Below are positions 49,264-56,444 of a DNA stretch of 64,000 nt, in pieces. Position 1 is the first letter of the stretch. Every line of letters begins with the position of its first letter. Origin of the DNA: Sphingobium psychrophilum (GTDB lineage: Bacteria > Pseudomonadota > Alphaproteobacteria > Sphingomonadales > Sphingomonadaceae); contig NZ_JABBFV010000025.1 of the NCBI RefSeq assembly GCF_012927105.1, positions 1 to 64,000 on the forward strand, given 5' to 3'. The notes under the pieces were generated by a model. That model saw only the letters and a program-made list of their open reading frames with translations, was not told where the DNA came from and ran no database searches. The translations under genes were made by a program, and so were the position numbers.

Positions 49264-52235
49264 TCGAGGATTATCAGCAGGGCGGGCGCGGGCGCTATCT
49301 CGCGCTCGTTGACGCAGTGCAAAACATTCTTCGGCATGCGCTCGCCCAGCATGAGATGGTCGCGCACGGGCTGACCGGCCGAGCAAAGGAGTTTGCTTCA
49401 CTTCGTAAAAAGCTAGGGGATCGCGAAATCGGGCTCGATCAGCCGATGGACGAGATCAAGGATCTGGCAGGATGTCGGGTCGTGTTCCTGACCAATTCCC
49501 AGGTCGACGCCTTCAATAACACCCGCGCACTCCACGAGAATTTCGAGGTGCTGAGCGTTAACGTCCATCACCCGGTGCCGGGCACTGATACCGAGACGAA
49601 GCTGTTTGACAGCACCAATTACCTGGTCCGGCTGAAGCCGGAGCGGTTGGCGCTCACGGAATATCGCCAATTCGAGGGCCTCAGCGCCGAAATCCAGATT
49701 CAAACGCTCCTCAATCATGCCTGGGCCGAGATGGGGCACGACACCATCTACAAGAAGCCCAAGCTCACTCATGTCGGCAAGGCGCGGATGGCAGCGATCG
49801 GCGAACGCATGAACAAGGTCATGCAGGATCACCTGATTCCGGCCGGGCATGATTTCGACAAGATCGCGGGCGACTTCGGCCGGCTGCTACGGGCCGATGG
49901 CGCTTCGGAAGCGATGATCGCGACGATCGAGTACGCAGACAATAACAACGAACTCGAGGATGCGCTCGAGACCTATACCGATCTCGTCCTGCCACATTTC
50001 GACGAGCCCGATGCAGAGTTTTCAGTCCGGCTCGAGGCTCTAATAGATGCGGTCGAGCGATCGCGCGACTATCCGGTCATTCCCATTCGATGGGAGCATG
50101 GTGAACTTCCCGGGAAGTCCGGTCACGATGTCGCGTGGCGGGTCGCCCAGTTGATCCGCTCGCACCGCTATTTCGAGCCCGACCGCACCTTCCATGCGCT
50201 GGTTCGGCTTTACCAAGGCGCGCGCAAAGAGGATGAGCGACGGCTCTGGATCGAGGCCGGCGAGGAACTCGCAAAGCATAATCTTGCTGTCTGGAAGCAA
50301 TATGGTCCGGAAGCACAGCAGGTAATCCTGGACGAGCTGGATCGGCTCGACGGCGACGCGATCGTCGAGGCGCGCCCGCTGCTTGTGGCGATGCTGGCGC
50401 ATGTCCTTTCGGCCGAAGTCGGCGGCGCGACGTGGCGCTCCGACAGCGTGATGATCCACCAGGGTGCAGTTCGGCCGTCGGACGTCCTACGCGCCCTGCG
50501 GAACAGGTCGATCGCCGAGCTGGAACAGTGGCTTGATGCCGCGGCCAGCGATGCCGAGCGGCTGCCGATCCTGCAGGCGCTTGGCAAGGCTGACTCCATG
50601 CCCATGCAGGGCGGCGATGAGCTCATGCTGATGCTGCTTGAGGACGGCGTTCGCGTCGCGCGCCTCATTCTCGATCGCGCGCCGCACTGGGGACTGGAAT
50701 TGCGTCGCGGCCGTGAGGTGGACGCGCTCCATACCCATTATCGCTACCATGTCCTGCCGCCGACCCTGGCGGAGAAGCCCGAACTCGTCGAAGCGCAGAG
50801 GGCGTTGATCGACGCTTTGCTCGACCTGCGCGATCAGCTCGCCGCCGATCCCGACTTCATGCTCTATAAGACTCTGATCGGGCACGACAGCGTCCATCCC
50901 GGGGCCTGGGACGGCGACCATTTCGACTATGAGGCGACAGACGAGTGGCGGCGTGACTGCTACCCAGCAATCATCGCCGAGGTGACAGCTCAAACTGTTC
51001 CGGAATGGAAGGCGCGCATCGACCGTTATAGCGATGCCGTCGGCTTCGATGGCGGACATTTCATGCCGATGCGTACCTTCCTTGGCCTTCTGGCCGAACA
51101 GAAACCCGAGGTCGGGTTGCTGATGGCAGAGGGTGTCAGCGAGCAGGGCTCCTATTTTCTCTCCGACATTCTCGCTGGGCTTGAGCGCGCGGGGCGCCTG
51201 GATGCGGCCCTGGCGTTGATCGATCGCTGGCTTGCGGACGGGCACTACCTTTCGGCGATCGGCGACTATCTCAACCGCAAGCCGGCTCCTGACATAGAGC
51301 GGCTGACCGCCTATGTGTCGAAGGCAATCGAGCGGGACGAACAGGTCTCGGTGGTGAGCACGGCAACGATCGCGGCGAAATGGTATCATGGCGCGGCCGA
51401 TCCGGCTCTAATCGAGCTCGTGCTGATACCGGTCGCCCGCTACGCGTCCGACCATCGGCTGCCCCACTGGATCGGCAGCTTCCACGCGCACGGCTATGGG
51501 CAAATTCTCCGGGACCTGACCCCGGAACAAGCCGATGTGCTGCTGACCTCGTTCATCGACATCCCAATGCTCGACTATCGGGCTGTGCGGCTGCTGGTTG
51601 ATGTCGGGAGCCGGCATCCGCAGCTGATCATAGATTTTTTCGGCACCCGCTTGGGGAGAGAGCGCGGCGAATCCCGCGATCGCTTCGACCCGGTTCCGTT
51701 CGAACCGCATGATCTGGCGAAGGTGCTGTCACCCCATGCGGACCTCCTCCTGCCGGCGGTGCGTCAATGGTATGACGAGGAGCCGAGCTTCCACGAATAT
51801 CGCGGCGGCCGGCTTCTCAAGCACACTTTTCCCAAGCTGACCGATGCGGTCTCGGAACAGCTCACCGACCTCGCCCGGCGAGGCGATGAGCGAGATCTGA
51901 AGTTCATCCTCAAGAGCCTCGCACCCTATGAGGGGGACGAACAGCTGTATCCCGTCGCGATGGAGGTGGTCGATCGCCTCGAGCCGGGCGACAAGCTCCT
52001 CAACCGAGTCTCGGATATGCTGGGCGCGACCGGTGTCGTGACCGGTGAGTTCGGCTTCGTCGAGGCGCATGCCCGGCGCAAGGAGCTGATCGAGCGTTAT
52101 CGCGACGATGCAAGGCCGCGCGTGCGGGCTTATGCGAGGGACCGGGCGCGCGAGCTTGCCCAGCATATGGCGTGGGAACAGCGAAGGGCGGCGCGCGACG
52201 TGGCCCAACGACGGCGCCACTGGAACGAGGAATGA
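49257..52235 (+). CDS. Large protein with RelA/SpoT-type nucleotide synthetase domain
   Basis: A 992-aa protein. Residues about 10-200 match a RelA/SpoT synthetase: KEFASLRKKL, then DLAGCRVVF (D69, R74), STNYLVR, and AEIQIQTLLNHAWAEMGHD (E145, Q147, H154). Catalytic Asp and Glu are kept, so (p)ppGpp or (p)ppApp synthesis is plausible. No HD hydrolase, TGS or ACT domain is seen. The remaining 750 residues form a long helical, repeat-like region unlike housekeeping Rel. A GGGGGGCGA site precedes the ATG. Toxin-like small-alarmone synthetases in mobile elements are known; this size is unusual. Confidence 0.85.
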   Translation: MTFEDYQQGGRGRYLALVDAVQNILRHALAQHEMVAHGLTGRAKEFASLRKKLGDREIGLDQPMDEIKDLAGCRVVFLTNSQVDAFNNTRALHENFEVLSVNVHHPVPGTDTETKLFDSTNYLVRLKPERLALTEYRQFEGLSAEIQIQTLLNHAWAEMGHDTIYKKPKLTHVGKARMAAIGERMNKVMQDHLIPAGHDFDKIAGDFGRLLRADGASEAMIATIEYADNNNELEDALETYTDLVLPHFDEPDAEFSVRLEALIDAVERSRDYPVIPIRWEHGELPGKSGHDVAWRVAQLIRSHRYFEPDRTFHALVRLYQGARKEDERRLWIEAGEELAKHNLAVWKQYGPEAQQVILDELDRLDGDAIVEARPLLVAMLAHVLSAEVGGATWRSDSVMIHQGAVRPSDVLRALRNRSIAELEQWLDAAASDAERLPILQALGKADSMPMQGGDELMLMLLEDGVRVARLILDRAPHWGLELRRGREVDALHTHYRYHVLPPTLAEKPELVEAQRALIDALLDLRDQLAADPDFMLYKTLIGHDSVHPGAWDGDHFDYEATDEWRRDCYPAIIAEVTAQTVPEWKARIDRYSDAVGFDGGHFMPMRTFLGLLAEQKPEVGLLMAEGVSEQGSYFLSDILAGLERAGRLDAALALIDRWLADGHYLSAIGDYLNRKPAPDIERLTAYVSKAIERDEQVSVVSTATIAAKWYHGAADPALIELVLIPVARYASDHRLPHWIGSFHAHGYGQILRDLTPEQADVLLTSFIDIPMLDYRAVRLLVDVGSRHPQLIIDFFGTRLGRERGESRDRFDPVPFEPHDLAKVLSPHADLLLPAVRQWYDEEPSFHEYRGGRLLKHTFPKLTDAVSEQLTDLARRGDERDLKFILKSLAPYEGDEQLYPVAMEVVDRLEPGDKLLNRVSDMLGATGVVTGEFGFVEAHARRKELIERYRDDARPRVRAYARDRARELAQHMAWEQRRAARDVAQRRRHWNEE

Positions 52236-52257
52236 TGTCCAACCAGACGGTCGGCGG

Positions 52258-52353
52258 TCACAGCACCTCGATCAGCAAACCCTCCTTGCGCATCAGCGAG
52301 AGATAGTCGCCGCGGCTCAACGCCCGCCTCGACGTGTGCGGGCATTTGGTCAC
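52258..52353 (-). CDS. 31-aa ORF coupled to the TIR gene
   Basis: A very short frame starting at a GTG that overlaps the TIR-gene stop by four bases (GTGA at 52353-52350). It has protein-like sequence (ALSRGDYLSLMRKEGLLIEV). It could be a tiny partner, or the C-terminal remnant of a longer lost gene. No Shine-Dalgarno assessment beyond coupling is possible. Confidence 0.35.
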   Translation of the reverse strand: MTKCPHTSRRALSRGDYLSLMRKEGLLIEVL

Positions 52354-53252
52354 TTCATGACAGTATTCCAGTCAATCGCGTAACCGGCAGCCGAAAGTTC
52401 GCGCGCCAGCTCCTGCTTCCAGCCATTGCTCTCATCCATCATGGTCCAAACCACTCCGGCGAAGTCACTCGGAATATTCACCGTACCGCGTTGGAAAGCG
52501 CACACGCGGTCGCGGCCCAGCTTCCCGATAAAGTAGCCCAGTTCAAGAAGCACATTCTGTCTGGCACGTGGTTCTGGGGTATCTCCCTTTTTACAGCCTT
52601 CGTCATCCGGGGTCAGCAAAACGACGGCAAAACCCACATCGCTATTGGCCTCCACCTTTTCGATGACGGTGCGGCCGCGATTGGCCTGCTCATGCAGAAT
52701 GATCGGGGCAAACCCGATTTTTTCCAGATAGCGGGCAACCGTCTCGCGCGCCTCGCCGTCATGCCCGTGGACGATGAACACTTTGGTATTGTGTGACGAA
52801 GGGCGCGCCAGTGCTGGGGCAGAGCTGCCGTGGCTCATGACATAGGCTTTATAATCTCGTGCGAAGGGGATGATGACCTGGGATGTAACGGCGCGAACAT
52901 CGCCGATGATCTTACGGCCAGTGTAATAGTAGGTGTGTCCGAAACTCGCCATGTCGTGCGGCTTTTCCGCGAATCGCTGAATGAGTAGCAGAGTTAGACC
53001 TAACACTTTCTCTGGTTCGACCGGCCAGGCCAGCTTGTCACCACCAACCATGCCACCACGCGAATCATTTTCAGCCAAGAAGGCATCGAGGTCCAGCCCA
53101 TCGGTCAGTTGCACGTTGTAGGGCGCCAAATCCGGGTTCTTCAGCAAATGCGCCAGCGTCTTCAGCGGACGATCGTAACTCTGATATTGGGCGCTCTGAA
53201 GATCGAGCACCGCATTATTGATTTGTTCAAACAGATCAGGACTGTGGCTCAT
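52350..53252 (-). CDS. TIR-like domain protein (PF10137-type), probable NADase
   Basis: A 300-aa protein. The N-terminal half is helical (NAVLDLQSAQYQSYDRPLKT). The C-terminal TIR-like domain runs from about residue 155: TKVFIVHGHDGEARETVARY, HEQANRGRTVIEKVEANSDV (with the catalytic-type glutamate), FAVVLLTPDDEG and ARQNVLLELGYFIGKLGRDR. This domain family is used by prokaryotic immune effectors to destroy NAD (family knowledge). The start overlaps the stop of the small upstream gene by 4 bases. Confidence 0.85.
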   Translation of the reverse strand: MSHSPDLFEQINNAVLDLQSAQYQSYDRPLKTLAHLLKNPDLAPYNVQLTDGLDLDAFLAENDSRGGMVGGDKLAWPVEPEKVLGLTLLLIQRFAEKPHDMASFGHTYYYTGRKIIGDVRAVTSQVIIPFARDYKAYVMSHGSSAPALARPSSHNTKVFIVHGHDGEARETVARYLEKIGFAPIILHEQANRGRTVIEKVEANSDVGFAVVLLTPDDEGCKKGDTPEPRARQNVLLELGYFIGKLGRDRVCAFQRGTVNIPSDFAGVVWTMMDESNGWKQELARELSAAGYAIDWNTVMK

Positions 53253-53536
53253 TGGTCGCTATCGCCTTCCACACGGGCCTGCGCGGCGCGTTCAATAATT
53301 GCGTCACGATAGCGCTCCTTCATCCCTTCCATCATCGGCGCGACAATGGGATTGGAAGCGTAGCCTCCGAGGCGCTCGTCGATCATTGCTTCCATCTGGG
53401 CGATAGCCGCCTCGATGCTACCCGGATCGTTGGGATTGAAATTGACGGCTCCCAGTTCGCCGTCGATCGCGGCGATGGCCTTCTGGGCGTCGTTGAGTGT
53501 GCGGGTCAGTTTATTGAGACCGGAAATCTTGACCAT
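53249..53536 (-). CDS. Small helical protein upstream of the TIR gene
   Basis: A 95-aa soluble protein (MVKISGLNKLTRTLNDAQKA, then AIDGELGAVNFNPNDPGSI, EAAIAQMEAMIDERL). Helical with coiled-coil tendency. It is translationally coupled to the TIR gene (ATGA overlap at 53249-53252). A partner, sensor or antitoxin of the TIR enzyme is plausible. No domain is recognised. Confidence 0.72.
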   Translation of the reverse strand: MVKISGLNKLTRTLNDAQKAIAAIDGELGAVNFNPNDPGSIEAAIAQMEAMIDERLGGYASNPIVAPMMEGMKERYRDAIIERAAQARVEGDSDQ

Positions 53537-53793
53537 GGGTACCCCTTAGATGAACCTTTAGCCTATCCTACGCCTATGGCCGGGCGAACGAATATGTCAG
53601 AGTGCCCCTGCGACACGGAATCTTGGACGGACTGCTACGGTAAGAAACTCTCGCAAATACCGCGCACAGCACTACATAATTGAACATAGGACGTGGCGGA
53701 GTCATCCTGCCCTTATGGAAGGGGCCGATGCTTCTGGTCGAAGCGCCATGTCCTATGTCCTGAAAGTCTGCTGTGGACCGCGACCTTTAAACC

Positions 53794-54291
53794 TTACGCC
53801 GAGACCCGGCGATGCTTGGGCAGGGAAACCGCCTTGCGGCGCTTCTGGTTCTCCTGCTTCATTTCAGTGAACGCTGGCTCCAGTTCTTTCAATCGCTTCA
53901 CCAGACCGGACAGGTCGTATTCGTTGCTGGTTTTGCCGCGCCCAGGCCGGGTGCGCTCGATACGCTGAACAAGGCCGGCACTTTCCAGCTCGGCTATCTG
54001 ACGCTGCACCTGCCGCTCGCTCATACCCATGCGCTCAGCCAGCAGCTGCTTTTTCGGCCAAGGCCGTTGCGCGACGTCCCACCAGATGTCGGCCAGATGC
54101 ATAATTATGTTGAACTGCACCGGGTTAATGCCAAGGCGTGCCTGCGCCTGCATCAGCAGCGATGGTACGATACAGAAACCCAGGTCCATGACCGGCTTGC
54201 CGTATTTCTTCTCCGACGCCTTGCGGGTGTCGGCCTTTGGTTTGATCGGCAAGACTTTGGTAGGCTCGATAGATGAGACGATTTTGACCAT
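53794..54291 (-). CDS. Winged helix-turn-helix protein
   Basis: A 165-aa DNA-binding protein. The central domain has INPVQFNIIMHLADIWWDV, then QLLAERMGMSERQVQRQIAE (recognition helix), LESAGLVQRIERTRPGRGKT and a DLSGLVKRLKEL helix. This resembles MarR-like or plasmid replication-type winged helices. A Lys-rich C-terminus follows. The start codon is preceded by an inverted repeat that places the ribosome-binding site in its loop, suggesting self-control. It stands alone; 250 bases separate it from the TIR operon. Confidence 0.72.
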   Translation of the reverse strand: MVKIVSSIEPTKVLPIKPKADTRKASEKKYGKPVMDLGFCIVPSLLMQAQARLGINPVQFNIIMHLADIWWDVAQRPWPKKQLLAERMGMSERQVQRQIAELESAGLVQRIERTRPGRGKTSNEYDLSGLVKRLKELEPAFTEMKQENQKRRKAVSLPKHRRVSA

Positions 54292-54292
54292 G

Positions 54293-54315
54293 TTGCGTTA
54301 CCTCGTTGAACGCAA
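54293..54315 (-). promoter_or_regulatory. Inverted repeat over the ribosome-binding site of the winged-HTH gene
   Basis: TTGCGTT at 54293-54299 pairs with AACGCAA at 54309-54315 across 9 bases. Read on the minus strand, the GAGG ribosome-binding site falls in the loop and the ATG starts 2 bases after the stem. Either an autoregulatory operator or a translational hairpin. Confidence 0.55.
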
Positions 54316-54733
54316 TATGTGGCGATTTCTGTCTACTTGCAATGGCAGCCGAGTGGACTTCTATGTCCGATCGCGCATGGACATCAGCGTCTGGTCCTGA
54401 CAGGTCGCCTACGTCCGATGAAATAGGACAGCCGGTTAACCTACACATCGACACAAGGGCATACGAACATAGCACTCTAAGCGGACCGGTCGCGGATGAC
54501 TGGTCGGTCAATAAAATTCCGGCGCCAAGTAGGTCTAGAATTTGAGTGAACGCCACGAACGGCAGGTTCCGCCTTTCTGCTGCTAGAAGCTGACGATCCG
54601 CAATCGGCGCTTCTTGGGCGTAGCCATTCAAGTAGCGGACCGTCCGGACCTGGGTATCGAAAATTTACCCGTGAATGGCAAAGAAGGGTCGATTGACCCT
54701 CGACCTTTTCATCAGGACCGGCGATATCGCCTT
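54316..54733. other. Gap with the dispersed intergenic repeat
   Basis: Roughly 420 bases. No gene seen. The better-preserved repeat copy B lies at about 54634-54692, directly ahead of the TfoX-like gene. Promoters for the winged-HTH gene should be at the left end. Confidence 0.5.
54634..54692. repeat. Dispersed intergenic repeat, copy B
   Basis: Matches 9813-9843 at 28 of 31 positions at its start and repeats the GAAGGGTCG motif at the same distance (35 bases from the ACCTGGG start). It is followed by a short palindrome GGGTCGATTGACCC (54687-54700). Confidence 0.7.
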
Positions 54734-55069
54734 ATGGCGTCCGATCGTAAAACCGTTGAATTCCTTGTCGAGCAGATGGCAGGCGGCAGCACCGTTTCAG
54801 CCAAGGCAATGTTTGGCGAGTTTGGCATTTATTGCGATGGGAAAATGGTCGCATTGGTCTGCGACGACCACCTATTCGTAAAGCCCACAGTTGGAGGGCG
54901 GGCATTCGCTGCCGGTGCGGAAGAAGCCCCTCCATATCCCGGTGCAAAGCCCTGTCTCCTGATCGACGCGGAAAAATGGGATGACCGTGAGTGGCTTGCC
55001 GAGATCGTTCGTATCACATCCCAGGAATTGCCTGCTCCCAAGGTCAGGACCAAGCGCAAATCCGGTTGA
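54734..55069 (+). CDS. TfoX N-terminal-domain protein
   Basis: A 111-aa protein of the TfoX/Sxy N-terminal family: EFLVEQMAGGSTVSAKAMFG, EFGIYCDGKMVALVCDDHLF, VKPTVGGRAFAAGAEEAPPY. TfoX-type proteins regulate competence in some bacteria, but the single-domain versions of alphaproteobacteria have no settled role. The start at 54734 removes an N-terminal stretch encoded by the repeat; the frame is open to 54614. It is not in an operon. Confidence 0.82.
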   Translation: MASDRKTVEFLVEQMAGGSTVSAKAMFGEFGIYCDGKMVALVCDDHLFVKPTVGGRAFAAGAEEAPPYPGAKPCLLIDAEKWDDREWLAEIVRITSQELPAPKVRTKRKSG

Positions 55070-55147
55070 TGCAACGCCTGGCAGAAGCCCGTGTTCGTTA
55101 ACCTAATGTCCGCCTTTGGAATCTGGAGGTGGGATCGTTGAATGCCC

Positions 55148-55159
55148 GGGAAGGGTCGA
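55148..55159. repeat. Dispersed intergenic repeat, partial copy C
   Basis: GGGAAGGGTCGA, identical to the second motif of copy A. Upstream similarity is weaker (GGAATCTGGAGGTGGGATCG in place of the 17-mer). Confidence 0.45.
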
Positions 55160-55339
55160 TATCGGAGGGGCGAACGCCGGGTTGTGGGACAAACCGGCCG
55201 TTCGCGGCGGTTCAGTCTTTCGGCAGCTTCCGACCCAAAGGCAGTCATAGGCGAGGCACGTTTCCGATCTCGGGAGCGAATATTCTGAACCGGGGTTCTG
55301 ACACACGCAAACCCTTGGACGACCGTGGTAGGTTCTGCA

Positions 55340-55365
55340 GTGTCACAACCGACCGGTTGTGACAC
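55340..55365. promoter_or_regulatory. 26-bp palindrome, probable operator of the efflux operon
   Basis: GTGTCACAACCG at 55340-55351 is the exact complement of CGGTTGTGACAC at 55354-55365, with AC in the centre. It lies 84 bases before the start of the adaptor gene. The symmetry suggests binding of a dimeric regulator, either the OmpR-like protein encoded downstream or an unlinked TetR/MarR-type repressor. Confidence 0.7.
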
Positions 55366-55448
55366 CAGCTCATCGCTTCCTGCCGAACATTGGGATTTTG
55401 TATAGTCGCCCCAAGCTGCCGCCAACATGAGGCTGCTACCGTCGTAGC

Positions 55449-56444
55449 ATGACGCCTATCCGATACCTTTCGATCGCCACATTGCCCCTGCTGGCGGTCC
55501 TGACGGGCTGCGGCGGTGATCCGGCTCCCCCGGCTCCCCCGGCGAAAGCGGAGGCGGTCGCTCACGAAAGCGATCTGCTGAAGCTCACCCTCACAACGCA
55601 AGCGCAACAGCGTCTCGGCATCCGAACGGTAAGAATTGGCGATGGCTCGGCCGCGCAAGTCCGCGAGACGAGCGGGGAGGTCGTCGTGCCGGCAACCGGC
55701 GGGGCCGGTGTGCCAACGGGATCTACGAGCAACCTCGCTCAAATCGGGGTCAGTCAGGTTGCGGCCGAAGGCGAGGTCGCGCGGGCGCAAGCGCAAGTGC
55801 GGCTCGCCGTCATTGCCTATAACCGCGCCGACGCCTTGGTGCGCGAGGAGGCGGGCAGCGTGCGAGGGCGCGACGAAGCCGCGGCGGCACTTGCCACCGC
55901 GCGGGCAGCACTGGATGCGGCCCGCGCGCAACGCAGGCTGCTCGGTCCCTCGATCGCGTCTATGGGCAATCTCTCGACGCTGTGGGTGCGGGTGCCTGTG
56001 TTCGGCACCGACGTGAGCGCCATCGAACGCGGTCGCACCGCTACGGTTCGCCCCCTCGGCGACAATCGCGCCGCTCCGCGCGCTGCGCGCCCGGTCCAGG
56101 CCCCACCCTCGGCCAATGCAGTCGCGGGCACCGTCGATCTGTTCTTCGCGCTCGATAATCGGGACCGTGCCTACCGCGTCGGCCAGCGCGTCTCCGTGGC
56201 GTTGCCGCTTGGCGGGAGGGCGGATGGACTGTCGGTCCCGACCGCAGCGATCGTCCGCGACATCTATGGCGGCGAATGGGTGTACCGGAAGACTGCGCCC
56301 GACACCTATGTCCGGCAGCGGATTGAGGTCGCGAGCGTCGCGGACGGCCGTGCGCTGTTGTCGCGGGGCCTGGAGCGCGGTGCCGAAGTCGTGACGGACG
56401 GGGCGGCCGAGCTGTTCGGGACCGAGTTCGGGACGCCGCACTGA
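55449..56444 (+). CDS. RND efflux periplasmic adaptor (lipoprotein)
   Basis: A 331-aa membrane-fusion protein. A lipoprotein signal ends LTGC (Cys21). An Ala/Arg-rich helical hairpin follows ([40 protein letters not shown]), then barrel and membrane-proximal domains ([11 protein letters not shown]-like [29 protein letters not shown]-like [20 protein letters not shown]). It joins the pump to the outer-membrane channel. The stop shares one base with the pump start (TGATG at 56442-56446). No His-rich metal site is obvious. Confidence 0.88.
   Translation: MTPIRYLSIATLPLLAVLTGCGGDPAPPAPPAKAEAVAHESDLLKLTLTTQAQQRLGIRTVRIGDGSAAQVRETSGEVVVPATGGAGVPTGSTSNLAQIGVSQVAAEGEVARAQAQVRLAVIAYNRADALVREEAGSVRGRDEAAAALATARAALDAARAQRRLLGPSIASMGNLSTLWVRVPVFGTDVSAIERGRTATVRPLGDNRAAPRAARPVQAPPSANAVAGTVDLFFALDNRDRAYRVGQRVSVALPLGGRADGLSVPTAAIVRDIYGGEWVYRKTAPDTYVRQRIEVASVADGRALLSRGLERGAEVVTDGAAELFGTEFGTPH

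Larger units (their letters stand above)
55070..55448. other. Gap before the RND efflux operon
   Basis: About 380 bases without a supported gene. It contains a partial copy of the dispersed repeat (core GGGAAGGGTCGA, 55148-55159) and a 26-bp palindrome (55340-55365) that should control the efflux operon starting at 55449. Confidence 0.55.
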
